A program made the translations under genes and the position numbers. The notes below the pieces were generated by a model. It made no database searches. It was given only the letters and a program-made list of their open reading frames with translations, and had not been told where the DNA came from. A stretch of 64,000 nt of DNA from Marivivens donghaensis. GTDB lineage: Bacteria > Pseudomonadota > Alphaproteobacteria > Rhodobacterales > Rhodobacteraceae. This document shows, piece after piece, positions 51,677-60,706 of the stretch (position 1 is the stretch's first letter; every line of letters begins with the position of its first letter). Where the stretch lies: positions 124,001 through 188,000 of the forward strand of contig NZ_JAUFRA010000002.1 in assembly GCF_030410045.1 (NCBI RefSeq). The letters are read 5' to 3'.

Positions 51677-53641
51677 TTAAGCGGCTTTTTCTGCTGGATC
51701 GACGAGCGTTACGATATCGCCCATAATTCGATTCAATTCGAAGTCCTTGGGCGTGTAAACGCGCGAAACCCCCATTTCGATCAGCTTTTTTGCGTCTTCA
51801 TCTGGAATGATGCCGCCCGCAATAACTGGAATGTGGTGCAATCCAGCCGCTTTCATTTTTTCCATGACCTCGGCGATCAGCGGCAAATGAGAGCCGGACA
51901 GAATTGACAGGCCAACGACGTGCGCATCATCGCGTTTCGCGGCTTCGACGATTTCGTCGGGCGTGAGGCGGATGCCCTCATACGTGATGTCCATGCCGCA
52001 ATCGCGGGCACGCGCTGCGATTTGTTCAGCGCCGTTAGAGTGACCATCTAGGCCAGGCTTACCGACAATGAATTTCAGCGGACGACCCAACTTACCTGTC
52101 ACTGTCGCAACGCGGTCTCGAATTTCATCCAAACCTTCGGTGCGGTTAGATGGGTTCTTTGAAACACCAGTCGGTGCGCGATACTGGCCGAACGCTTGAC
52201 GGATCGCTTCTGCCCATTCGCCTGTCGTGACACCCGCTTTTGCTGCCGCAATCGACGGGATCATGATGTTGGTGCCGTCATTTGCAGCCGCTGTGAGGGC
52301 AGCCAGCGCCTTTGCAACGGCAGCTGTATCGCGGCCAGCCTTCCATGCATTTAGGCGGGTGATTTGTTCAGCTTCCACCGCTGGATCGACGGTCATGATT
52401 GCGTCTTCGCCCGAGGTGAGAGGCGATCGTTCCCCATTCTGCCATTTGTTCACGCCAACGACGGTTGTTTCGCCCGCTTCGATATTGTTGATGCGTTTCG
52501 CATTCGATTCGACCAAACGAGACTTCATGTATTCGATGGCTTGAACCGCGCCGCCCATGCTGTCGATGGTTGCGAGCTCTTCACGAGCGCCTGCCTTAAG
52601 GGCCGCAACTTTGCGGTCCACGGTAGGGTTGTTGTCGAACAGGTCATCGTATTCCAGAAGGTCGGTCTCATAGGCCATGATCTGCTGCATGCGGAGCGAC
52701 CACTGCTGGTCCCACGGGCGCGGAAGGCCCAATGCTTCGTTCCATGCTGGCAGCTGAACCGCACGAGCTCGAGCGTTTTTAGACAAAGTCACAGCCAGCA
52801 TTTCGATCAGAATGCGGTAGACGTTGTTTTCTGGTTGCTGCTCGGTCAGGCCGAGAGAGTTCACCTGAACACCATAGCGGAAGCGGCGCATTTTGGGGTC
52901 TTCGACGCCATAACGCTCTTGGCAGATTTCGTCCCAAAGTTCGACGAACGCCCGCATTTTGCACATTTCGGTCACGAAGCGGATGCCAGCATTCACGAAG
53001 AACGAGATGCGGCCAACCATGTTGGGGAAGTGCTCTGCTGGAACCTTGCCCTTAAGATCATCGAGCACAGCAGTTGCGGTCGCCAGTGCAAAGGCCAGTT
53101 CCTCTTCGGGTGTCGCGCCAGCCTCTTGAAGGTGGTAGGAGCAGACGTTCATCGGGTTCCATTTGGGCAAGTTTTCGCGGGTATAGGCCGCAACGTCCGT
53201 GATCATCCGCAGGGATGGCTTAGGCGGACAAATGTAGGTGCCGCGCGAAAGATACTCTTTGATAATGTCGTTTTGGACCGTGCCTTGCAGCGCAGATATA
53301 TCGGCGCCCTGTTCCTCTGCTACGGCGATATACAGGGACAGCAGCCAAGGAGCCGTCGCGTTGATTGTCATCGACGTATTCATTTGTTCGAGCGGGATAT
53401 TGTCGAACAGCGCGCGCATGTCACCTAAGTGGCAGACAGGAACGCCAACTTTGCCAACTTCACCGCGAGCGAGGCGATGATCTGAATCGTAACCCGTCTG
53501 GGTGGGAAGGTCGAAAGCCACGGAAAGGCCGGTCTGACCCTTTGCGAGGTTTGAACGATACAGTGCGTTCGACGCCTCAGCGGTCGAGTGCCCCGCATAG
53601 GTGCGGAACAGCCACGGGCGATCTTTCTGCGGTTGCGACAT
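51677..53641 (-). CDS. ecm: Ethylmalonyl-CoA mutase (MeaA)
   Basis: A 654-residue adenosylcobalamin-dependent mutase of the ethylmalonyl-CoA pathway, converting (2R)-ethylmalonyl-CoA to methylsuccinyl-CoA. The N-terminal barrel starts PWLFRTYAGHSTAEASNALY, and the C-terminal B12 domain has the DGHSNG motif (DxHxxG) near residue 545. GGAGG lies 5 bases before the ATG. It is divergent from the acyltransferase gene and close to ccr; the two pathway genes therefore bracket one gene. Confidence 0.95.
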   Translation of the reverse strand: MSQPQKDRPWLFRTYAGHSTAEASNALYRSNLAKGQTGLSVAFDLPTQTGYDSDHRLARGEVGKVGVPVCHLGDMRALFDNIPLEQMNTSMTINATAPWLLSLYIAVAEEQGADISALQGTVQNDIIKEYLSRGTYICPPKPSLRMITDVAAYTRENLPKWNPMNVCSYHLQEAGATPEEELAFALATATAVLDDLKGKVPAEHFPNMVGRISFFVNAGIRFVTEMCKMRAFVELWDEICQERYGVEDPKMRRFRYGVQVNSLGLTEQQPENNVYRILIEMLAVTLSKNARARAVQLPAWNEALGLPRPWDQQWSLRMQQIMAYETDLLEYDDLFDNNPTVDRKVAALKAGAREELATIDSMGGAVQAIEYMKSRLVESNAKRINNIEAGETTVVGVNKWQNGERSPLTSGEDAIMTVDPAVEAEQITRLNAWKAGRDTAAVAKALAALTAAANDGTNIMIPSIAAAKAGVTTGEWAEAIRQAFGQYRAPTGVSKNPSNRTEGLDEIRDRVATVTGKLGRPLKFIVGKPGLDGHSNGAEQIAARARDCGMDITYEGIRLTPDEIVEAAKRDDAHVVGLSILSGSHLPLIAEVMEKMKAAGLHHIPVIAGGIIPDEDAKKLIEMGVSRVYTPKDFELNRIMGDIVTLVDPAEKAA

Positions 53642-53778
53642 ATGGGCCTCCAGAGAATCCGGTCGGGTAATTTTATTTCGTCGGGGAATGGATAACGGAA
53701 AGATTGCATCCCTGTCAATTCGCTGCGTTGCGGCGTGAGCCTATTGTCCTATACCTCAGTTCAGGTCACTGTCGGCGC

Positions 53779-55143
53779 ATGAATGCCCCCGTTACTCTCC
53801 CGCTTTGGCTTTTGGTTCTGATCCTGCTGTTTGCAGCGGTCACTTTTGCTTCGCATTTTCTTTTCCCATCCGTCCGCTGGTTTTTCCGTAAACGGATGGA
53901 GCGTGCTGTGGCGCGACTAAATGAGCGCCTCGCGCGGCCGATTGAGCCGTTCAAATTGGCCCGGCGCTTCGATACGATTCAGCGACTGATCTATGATCCC
54001 GATGTTGCAAAAGCGATCCACAAAGCGGCGACGGCTGAAGGCATTCCTGACAACGTGGCTTTTGAACGCGCGAAACGTTACGCCCGCGAGATCGTCCCAT
54101 CCTTTTCGGCTTCGGTCTATTTCGGCTTCGGCGCGAGGCTCGCGAAATTGGTCTCTCGGTCGATGTACAAGATCCGATTGGGTGCGATGGACCAGAATGA
54201 GTTTGGTGCCATTGATCGGGACGCCACACTCGTCTTTGTGATCAACCACCGCAGCAATATGGACTATATGCTGGTGACCCACCTGATCAGTAGTTCGAGC
54301 ACGATTGCCTATGCTGTCGGGGAATGGGCGCGCGTCTGGCCTTTGTCGTGGTTGGTTCGCGCAATGGGGGCCTATTTCATTCGGCGAGGCTCTCGCGGTC
54401 AGCTCTATCGTGCTGTTTTATCTCGATATGTTCGGATGGCGACTGAGAACGGCGTGACCCAAGCGTTCTTTCCCGAAGGCGGGCTTAGCCTTACCGGAGC
54501 GATAGCGAAGCCCAAAATGGGGCTGCTCAGCTACATTGTTGACGCATCAAAACCAGATGGGCGCGATGTGATCTTTGTGCCCGTTGCGCTGAACTATGAT
54601 CGCGTGCCCGAGGATCGGTTACTGATCCGCGCGGCGATAACGGGAGAACGCAAGTTCCGGCCGTCGCTATGGTCAGCGCTCTTGGCCTTGCCTGCGACAC
54701 TGTGGCGGGCCGTGAGGCTAAAGTTCACGCCGTTTGGGACCGCATCCGTAGGCTTCGGGTCGCCGATTGTATTGTCAGAGTTTCTTGCGACGTCGCCAGA
54801 TCGCTCGATTGATGAATTAGCTGACGTGTTGATGGAAAATATTGCAAAGGTGGTCCCTCTCGTCCCGGTCCCTCTCGTCGCTCGTGCGATGTTGCAGGGG
54901 CACTTTTCCAAAGATTCAATTACCGAAGCCATCGGATTTGATTTGGCCTCTCTTCGGTCACGGGGGGTAACGCTGCCACGGCGGTCCGCAGCCGAGCTCG
55001 CCACCGAAGGTTTGGCGCTCATGCTGGCTCGGAAAATGATCCGAAAAACGGGCGATACCTACGAGATCGTCCCTGATGAACGGTCCCTGCTCGACTACTA
55101 TGCAGCCTCGATTGCGCATCATTTTTGTGCAGACGCAGCGTAA
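53779..55143 (+). CDS. Glycerol-3-phosphate/lysophosphatidate acyltransferase family protein
   Basis: A 454-residue membrane acyltransferase of the PlsB/PlsC superfamily. It has an N-terminal helix (about 5-32), the acyltransferase box I NHRSNMD (H-x4-D) near residue 156, box II GAYFIRRG and box III FFPEGGLSLTGAIAKPKMG. It likely acylates glycerol-3-phosphate or 1-acylglycerol-3-phosphate at the inner membrane. It lies between ecm and ccr; the ATG at 53779 is assumed from the family start, as no strong ribosome site is seen. Confidence 0.85.
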   Translation: MNAPVTLPLWLLVLILLFAAVTFASHFLFPSVRWFFRKRMERAVARLNERLARPIEPFKLARRFDTIQRLIYDPDVAKAIHKAATAEGIPDNVAFERAKRYAREIVPSFSASVYFGFGARLAKLVSRSMYKIRLGAMDQNEFGAIDRDATLVFVINHRSNMDYMLVTHLISSSSTIAYAVGEWARVWPLSWLVRAMGAYFIRRGSRGQLYRAVLSRYVRMATENGVTQAFFPEGGLSLTGAIAKPKMGLLSYIVDASKPDGRDVIFVPVALNYDRVPEDRLLIRAAITGERKFRPSLWSALLALPATLWRAVRLKFTPFGTASVGFGSPIVLSEFLATSPDRSIDELADVLMENIAKVVPLVPVPLVARAMLQGHFSKDSITEAIGFDLASLRSRGVTLPRRSAAELATEGLALMLARKMIRKTGDTYEIVPDERSLLDYYAASIAHHFCADAA

Positions 55144-55290
55144 ATTTCAGGATTTTCTGCATCCGCAAGGTAATAAAATTACAATTTACACTTTGGTGGG
55201 GTTGCAAAGTTACTTTCACGATCCTAATTCTTGGGTAATCCCGCCGATTCTGCGGCGCGGCAAAAATTATCCTCTGGAGGAGTTAGATCG
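55144..55290 (+). promoter_or_regulatory. Upstream region of ccr
   Basis: The 147-base gap before ccr is AT-rich compared with its neighbours and carries the GGAGGAG ribosome site 8 bases before the ccr ATG. A regulator (for example CcrR) site is expected, but I cannot identify one. Confidence 0.35.
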
Positions 55291-56559
55291 ATGGCACTCG
55301 ACTATACCGCGACTAAAAAAGATCTGTACGAAGTTGGTGAAATCCCCCCTCTCGGCCACGTTCCTGAAAAAATGTACGCATGGGCCATTCGTCGTGAACG
55401 CCACGGCGAGCCAGACAAGTCTTTTCAGGTTGAAGTTGTAGAAACCCCCAAGCTTGATGCGCACGAAGTTCTCGTGCTCGTTATGGCTGCAGGAGTTAAT
55501 TATAACGGCGTATGGGCTGGTCTTGGCGTTCCGATTTCTCCGTTCGACGGCCATGGTGCCGAATACCATATCGCTGGCTCTGATGCGGCGGGTATCGTTT
55601 GGGCCGTTGGCGACAAAGTCAAAAACTGGAAAGTCGGTGATGAGGTCGTCATCCACTGTAACCAAGACGATGGCGACGACGAGGAATGTAACGGCGGCGA
55701 CCCGATGTTCTCTCCGACCCAGCGCATTTGGGGCTACGAGACACCTGACGGTTCGTTCGCTCAGTTCACGCGGGTTCAGGCGCAACAGCTTCTTCCGCGC
55801 CCTTCGCACCTGACTTGGGAACAGTCGGCTTGTTACACTCTGACTTTGGCAACGGCCTACCGCATGCTCTTTGGCCACGCACCGCACGACATCAAACCAG
55901 GTCAGCACGTTCTGGTTTGGGGCGCATCTGGTGGTCTGGGTTCGTTCGCTGTTCAGCTGGCGAAGGCAGCGGGCGCTCATGCGATCGGCGTGATCTCTGA
56001 TGAATCCAAGCGTGACTTTGTGATGTCGATGGGCGCGAAAGGCGTCATCAACCGCAAAGACTTTAACTGCTGGGGCCAACTGCCAAAGGTAAACACCCCT
56101 GAATATGACGCATGGTTCAAAGAAGCCCGCCGTTTTGGTAAAGCCATTTGGGAATTCACGGGTAAAGGCAACAACGTCGACATCGTGTTCGAACACCCGG
56201 GTGAGTCCACCTTCCCTGTGTCCAACCTCGTCTGCAAAAAAGGCGGTATGGTTGTGATCTGCGCGGGTACCTCTGGTTTCAACTGCACCTTCGACGTGCG
56301 CTACACATGGATGCACCAGAAGCGTTTGCAGGGTTCGCACTTTGCTCACCTGAAGCAGGCCGCAGCAGCCAACCGTCTGGTCTGTGAAGGCCGCATTGAT
56401 CCTTGCATGTCCGAAGTCTTCCCATGGGATGAAATCCCGACAGCGCACATGAAGATGCTGAAAAACCAGCACCTGCCGGGCAACATGGCGGTTTTGGTTC
56501 AGGCTCAGAAAACAGGCATGACCACCTTTGCCGAGGTTATCGCAGAGTCCAAAGCCTAA
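55291..56559 (+). CDS. ccr: Crotonyl-CoA carboxylase/reductase
   Basis: A 422-residue NADPH-dependent enzyme that reductively carboxylates crotonyl-CoA to (2S)-ethylmalonyl-CoA, the key step of the ethylmalonyl-CoA pathway. It has the MDR-family NAD(P) motif VWGASGGLGSFAVQLAKAAG near residue 210, the long insert with CNQDDGDDEECNGGD and the C-terminal HMKMLKNQHLPGNMAVLVQ block. The start at 55291 (MALDYTATKK) is set by GGAGGAG. Its product passes via an epimerase to ecm. Confidence 0.96.
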   Translation: MALDYTATKKDLYEVGEIPPLGHVPEKMYAWAIRRERHGEPDKSFQVEVVETPKLDAHEVLVLVMAAGVNYNGVWAGLGVPISPFDGHGAEYHIAGSDAAGIVWAVGDKVKNWKVGDEVVIHCNQDDGDDEECNGGDPMFSPTQRIWGYETPDGSFAQFTRVQAQQLLPRPSHLTWEQSACYTLTLATAYRMLFGHAPHDIKPGQHVLVWGASGGLGSFAVQLAKAAGAHAIGVISDESKRDFVMSMGAKGVINRKDFNCWGQLPKVNTPEYDAWFKEARRFGKAIWEFTGKGNNVDIVFEHPGESTFPVSNLVCKKGGMVVICAGTSGFNCTFDVRYTWMHQKRLQGSHFAHLKQAAAANRLVCEGRIDPCMSEVFPWDEIPTAHMKMLKNQHLPGNMAVLVQAQKTGMTTFAEVIAESKA

Positions 56560-56585
56560 CTCTGATTCGGCCCAGCACAATCAAC

Positions 56586-56620
56586 CGAGAGGCGATCCGA
56601 TTGGGTCGCCTCTTTATTTT
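56586..56620 (+). terminator. Intrinsic terminator of ccr
   Basis: GAGGCGA and TCGCCTC form a 7-bp stem followed by TTTATTTTA on the plus strand, 27 bases after the ccr stop codon. Confidence 0.85.
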
Positions 56621-56655
56621 AGTCACATTCAGAACAAATAGTTGCGAATTAGGTG

Positions 56656-56675
56656 CCTCCCTATTTGTGGGGAGG
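56656..56675. promoter_or_regulatory. Candidate lux-box-like 20-bp dyad upstream of the quorum-sensing genes
   Basis: CCTCCC-N8-GGGAGG is a 20-bp inverted repeat, the usual length of a lux box, about 85 bases before the 72-codon ORF. The half-site differs from the Vibrio consensus, so binding by this LuxR is only inferred. GCGAAT also recurs three times between 56644 and 56690. Confidence 0.4.
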
Positions 56676-56759
56676 GCGAATGTGCGAATAATTCGTTCAG
56701 AAGTTGTGTGCTAGGCTTGGTTGTTAATGTTCCATTAACCATCGCAGAGGAGTCTGGTC

Positions 56760-56978
56760 ATGGGAAAAACGTGGATACTCGACGTTCTTGACGATCTACG
56801 GGCCTTTGCAGATCTCAATGGGATGCCGGCCCTCGTCACTGAACTGGATCGCACGTCAGATGTGGCGCGACGCGAATTGGCGTCGAAAATCGGGACGGCA
56901 CAGACAGTGCTGATGGGGCATGGGGCAAAACATACAAAGCCTGATTGGGCAACTGGATCAGGCGGACACACTGGATGA
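56760..56978 (+). CDS. Small protein preceding the LuxR gene
   Basis: A 72-codon ORF with GAGGAG 7 bases before its ATG. The first 45 residues (KTWILDVLDDLRAFADLNGM...) look like a folded helical region; the last 27 are low in structure and lie in the overlap with luxR. It overlaps luxR by 59 bases in another frame. The strong ribosome site suggests it is translated and coupled to luxR. No named family is recognised. Confidence 0.55.
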   Translation: MGKTWILDVLDDLRAFADLNGMPALVTELDRTSDVARRELASKIGTAQTVLMGHGAKHTKPDWATGSGGHTG

Positions 56979-57690
56979 TCTACAATCGATCATCCTGACA
57001 CTGCGTGATCAATTCCGTATCGACCACGCGGTTTACCATTGGATCAGCAGCGATGGTGAGCAGTTTGGATGCGGAACCTATCCGACCGATTGGGTTCAGA
57101 CTTACGTAGACAATGACTACCTACGCGTCGATCCCGTCGTCATCGGTTGTTATCAGCGGTTTCACCCCGTGAATTGGAAACGGCTCGACTGGTCCTCTAA
57201 ACAAGCGCGGGCCTTTCAGAAAGAAGCGATTGCGGCAGGTGTGGGCAATCAAGGCATGTCTATCCCCATCCGTGGACCGAACGGGCAATATGCGCTTTTC
57301 ACGGTTTCACACACCTGCTCGGACGAAGAGTGGGAGGTCTTTACCGAGAGCCACCAGCGCGATCTGATCCTTCTTGCGCATTATTTCAACAAAAGTGCCC
57401 TGAAGATTGCGAAGGGGCGTAAGCCCGAAATCGTGAAGTCCCTGTCGCGCCGCGAAACGGATGCCCTGACCTATTTGGCGATGGGCTATGGTCGTGGCCA
57501 AGTGGCAGAGATGTTGTCAATCTCAGAGCATACGCTGCGGGTTTACATCGAAAGTGCGCGGTTCAAATTGGGTGCGACCAACACAACTCACGCCGTTGCG
57601 AAGGCAATAACCGAAGGGTTGATTGTGATTGGCGGCGCCGCTCTTGGAACCTCAGGTGATTGGCCTGGCAAGGCACCGAACGGTGCATAG
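56920..57690 (+). CDS. LuxR-family acyl-homoserine-lactone-responsive regulator
   Basis: A 256-residue quorum-sensing regulator with an N-terminal autoinducer-binding domain (about 20-160: VYHWISSD, YVDNDYLRVDPVV, MSIPIRGPNGQYALFTVS) and a C-terminal LuxR HTH (about 180-240: LSRRETDALTYLAMGYGRGQ). It overlaps the small upstream ORF by 59 bases and precedes luxI by 57 bases on the same strand. Which acyl-homoserine lactone it binds cannot be read from sequence. Confidence 0.93.
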   Translation: MGQNIQSLIGQLDQADTLDDLQSIILTLRDQFRIDHAVYHWISSDGEQFGCGTYPTDWVQTYVDNDYLRVDPVVIGCYQRFHPVNWKRLDWSSKQARAFQKEAIAAGVGNQGMSIPIRGPNGQYALFTVSHTCSDEEWEVFTESHQRDLILLAHYFNKSALKIAKGRKPEIVKSLSRRETDALTYLAMGYGRGQVAEMLSISEHTLRVYIESARFKLGATNTTHAVAKAITEGLIVIGGAALGTSGDWPGKAPNGA

Positions 57691-57747
57691 GCCGAAGTTT
57701 AACCATTTTACGGCAGACTGTTCCTTGGATCAGAAAAGGGATGTGTC

Positions 57748-58380
57748 ATGCTGCGGTACCTATACGGCGATCAACTCTGCAATTACCCGAAATTAGCGGA
57801 CAGCATGTTCCGCGATCGAGCCGCTCAATTTCATGAACGGCTCGGCTGGGACGTTACCGTCGATGACCGTGGATGGGAAAGGGACGCGTATGACGACCTC
57901 AACCCGCTTTACGTTATCTGGGAAAACCACGAAGGGAGCCACGGCGGCTCAATGCGATTCTTGCCGACGACTGGCCAGACGATGGTGAATGATCACTTTG
58001 TCGACCTGATGGATGGGGTCGAATTGCAAAGTCCCTTTATCTGGGAATGTACTCGGTTTTGTTTGAACCCAAATGCTGAAAGTCGTGTGGCTGCGGCCCT
58101 TATGTTGGCTGGGGGTGAGCTTATGCGGGCCTTCGACGTTCGACATTTCGTCGGGGTCTTTGATGCGCGGATGGTGCGCATTTATCGGATGATTGGTTCG
58201 TCGCCCGAAATACTGGGGCAAACGGGGAAAGGCCGCGATATGATTGCTGTGGGTCTTTGGGGCTACGATGATAAAGCGCGCGAAAGCGTGGCACATCGCG
58301 CAGGGATCTCGCCCGAACTATCCGAAAAATGGTTCCTCAAAAGCTTTGGGTTTGAACCGCGATTACAGTTGGTGGCCTAA
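57748..58380 (+). CDS. Acyl-homoserine-lactone synthase (LuxI family)
   Basis: A 210-residue LuxI-type synthase that makes an acyl-homoserine lactone from SAM and acyl-ACP. The invariant residues are visible: R and F/W in RAAQFHERLGW, D residues in ERDAYDDLNP, R in GGSMRFLPT and E/R in FIWECTRF. Its partner regulator lies directly upstream. The RecD-like helicase follows 41 bases later. Confidence 0.94.
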   Translation: MLRYLYGDQLCNYPKLADSMFRDRAAQFHERLGWDVTVDDRGWERDAYDDLNPLYVIWENHEGSHGGSMRFLPTTGQTMVNDHFVDLMDGVELQSPFIWECTRFCLNPNAESRVAAALMLAGGELMRAFDVRHFVGVFDARMVRIYRMIGSSPEILGQTGKGRDMIAVGLWGYDDKARESVAHRAGISPELSEKWFLKSFGFEPRLQLVA

Positions 58381-58421
58381 CCCCTCTGGTCCCTTTCTTG
58401 GGTTAAGGATAGGGTCCCGCC

Positions 58422-59954
58422 ATGACAACTCCGGCACTCCAATTTTCCGAAGATCAGGCGCAGGCTTGGGATAGTATCGCTGATTTGCTCGCTGCAAACG
58501 GCGTGAATCTGACGGACGCGTTGCTGACCCCACCGATGGGGGACAGCAGCGCCGTCATGGCCGTTATCGGGAAGGCAGGGTCAGGCAAGACCTTGCTTTT
58601 GGCAGAGTTGACCAAGGCGCTGAAAGAGGCGGGCGTTTCAATAGTCTCTGGTGACTGGGAAGGTAAACGGAAGAAAGATCGTCGAACCCTCGCGGTCCTA
58701 GCTCCGACCAACAAAGCTGCAGCGGTTTTGCGAAATCGCGGTGTGCCCGCAACGACGATCCACCGCATCCTCTACACGCCCGTCTATGATCCGGAATACG
58801 AGCGGATTGCCGAATGGCTCGCGGGTGAAGGCACACGGCCCGATATTGAGGGGCTCACGGATGTGGCGCTAGATCGCGCTTGGGCGTCTTATCAGATAAA
58901 CACTTCGGTCCCTGCGGCACTTGCCGCTGCTGGGCTGCGTGGTTCTGACTTTATCACGGGTTGGAAACGTCGTGAGGACCCGCTTGATATCGGGTTCATT
59001 GATGAAAGCTCGATGCTGGATCAAAGGGCGCTCGATGATCTCAAGGAGATTTTCCCGACGCTCGTGCTGTTTGGCGATCCTGCGCAGTTGCCACCTGTCC
59101 AAGGGACGGGCGGAATGGTCTTTGAAAAACTGCCCGAAAAGGATCGACTGATCCTGAACCGTATCCACCGCCAAGAGGCGGGTAACCCGATCCTCGATCT
59201 GGCCCACGCGCTCGCCGACCCGTCGGTCGATTTTTACAAATTCGAACGGCTTGTCGCAGAAGCAGCGGAAAAAGACCCGAGGGTCGTTTTGGCTCAGCGA
59301 GTTGAGTCCGATCTGATGGCGCGGTCACCAGTCCTTGTTTGGCGGAATGCCACGCGCATCCGATTGATCCACGCGTTTCGCGGCGCCTATGGCGCGCCTG
59401 AGGATGCATTGATCCCCGGTGAACCGCTGATCTGTGACGGCATCGAATTGCCGATGAAGCACCGCAAAAAACGGCTCGACCTTGAGGCACGAGGGCTGAT
59501 CAAAGGTGCGCAGGTGATCTACCGTGGGCCAGGGTCCAAACCTGGGTTCTCGAAACTATGGGTGATGGGCGCGGAAGAACCTCAGCTATCAGCCGCCAGC
59601 ATCGTTAAGATCGAAAAAGAAGGCGAAGAAGAACCGTTTATCCCATACGCCGCTCGCATGGGCGCTGCATTTTTGCACGGCGCTGCGGTCACGATCCACA
59701 AGGCGCAAGGCAGCCAGTGGGACACGGTTCAAGTCTTTGCGCCAGACATCGAGATTGCCGCCAAAATGGGACGGTCAGAGTCGGGGCAGCCGCTTTGGAA
59801 ACGATTGGCCTATGTAGCGATCACACGGGCGGAACGGGAATTGCGCTGGGTTGTTCGAAATCGCCTCGCGCGTCCGTCGGGACCGTTGGGCGTGGATGAC
59901 CTGCATATGCCTGCCGCCGAACTGAAACTCACCGTGCAGAGCGACGATGATTAA
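58422..59954 (+). CDS. ATP-dependent RecD-like DNA helicase
   Basis: A 510-residue superfamily 1B helicase. It has Walker A GKAGSGKT at about 47-54, motif II FIDESSM, motif III LFGDPAQLPPV, motif V TIHKAQGSQWDTV and motif VI YVAITRAERELRW. It resembles stand-alone RecD2/UvrD-like helicases, without RecBC partners here, and probably acts 5'-3' in DNA repair. It overlaps the convergent TIGR02186 gene by 4 bases. Confidence 0.88.
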   Translation: MTTPALQFSEDQAQAWDSIADLLAANGVNLTDALLTPPMGDSSAVMAVIGKAGSGKTLLLAELTKALKEAGVSIVSGDWEGKRKKDRRTLAVLAPTNKAAAVLRNRGVPATTIHRILYTPVYDPEYERIAEWLAGEGTRPDIEGLTDVALDRAWASYQINTSVPAALAAAGLRGSDFITGWKRREDPLDIGFIDESSMLDQRALDDLKEIFPTLVLFGDPAQLPPVQGTGGMVFEKLPEKDRLILNRIHRQEAGNPILDLAHALADPSVDFYKFERLVAEAAEKDPRVVLAQRVESDLMARSPVLVWRNATRIRLIHAFRGAYGAPEDALIPGEPLICDGIELPMKHRKKRLDLEARGLIKGAQVIYRGPGSKPGFSKLWVMGAEEPQLSAASIVKIEKEGEEEPFIPYAARMGAAFLHGAAVTIHKAQGSQWDTVQVFAPDIEIAAKMGRSESGQPLWKRLAYVAITRAERELRWVVRNRLARPSGPLGVDDLHMPAAELKLTVQSDDD

Positions 59955-60706
59955 CGGCGCATCGCGTTGAATGCAGCAGATGCGGTCCAACCCGCGATAA
60001 TCGCGATCAGCAGTGCGAGTAGACCATAAAGCGCGGATTGTTCGCGGCTCAGGTTATACAGCCAACGCTCCATCCCCACCTTGAACACTGGAATATTGGT
60101 GTCCAGCGTATCGATCACTTGCCCGCCACGCGTCAGGAAAATTCGAGTGCGATAGGGGCCTTCGGTCAAGTTCGATGGCAACGTAATGGCCGTATGGAAC
60201 AGCGTATCATCCTCAAGCGCGACAGCACCTTCGAGCATCTGGAACAAGTTGCTACTTTCTTTGATGCGTGCAAAGGCTTCGGAAAATTCGGTTGTGGAAA
60301 AGGCGTCTTGCCCTGCGGAGCGCACCACGCGGTCCCACGTAATCGCGTGCTGAAGGTCTTCGAGCGGGCGCAGAACTTCGTTCAACGGGCCAGAGGTCGC
60401 GACAGCATAGAAGGACGGCGCAATGTCGATGTTTGCGGAATCGGTATTGATCCAAATGCCCGCGACCCGTTCCTTGCGTCGGATCGTGACAGGGACGTTC
60501 GGGCCGGCAACGGCGATAATGACACCTAAATCAGAATTCTGCGGCGGCGGTGTTTCGCGGCTGATTGCGCCAAAGATCAACAGTTCGGACCCTGTAAACG
60601 TCGCGGTGATCGAAACCTCGTCTTGGCTCAGTCCCAGCACTAGCTTTTCTTGAGCCAAGGCAAGTGATGGCAAAAGCATGAGAAGGAAAGTGACCAGCCG
60701 GATCAT
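59951..60706 (-). CDS. TIGR02186 family membrane protein
   Basis: A 251-residue exported protein with signal peptide ending SLALAQ, a beta-rich periplasmic part (residues 20-215) with the ELLIFGAISRETPPPQNSD block and a C-terminal helix. TIGR02186 proteins occur mainly in alphaproteobacteria and are commonly next to TauE/SafE genes, as here: its start overlaps the exporter stop by 4 bases. Confidence 0.92.
   Translation of the reverse strand: MIRLVTFLLMLLPSLALAQEKLVLGLSQDEVSITATFTGSELLIFGAISRETPPPQNSDLGVIIAVAGPNVPVTIRRKERVAGIWINTDSANIDIAPSFYAVATSGPLNEVLRPLEDLQHAITWDRVVRSAGQDAFSTTEFSEAFARIKESSNLFQMLEGAVALEDDTLFHTAITLPSNLTEGPYRTRIFLTRGGQVIDTLDTNIPVFKVGMERWLYNLSREQSALYGLLALLIAIIAGWTASAAFNAMRR

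Noticed and set aside
52364..53428. 354-codon plus-strand ORF inside ecm
   Set aside because: Antisense to ethylmalonyl-CoA mutase, no recognisable domain or ribosome site.
55267..56580. 437-codon minus-strand ORF across ccr
   Set aside because: Antisense shadow of a well-conserved ccr, with no motif.
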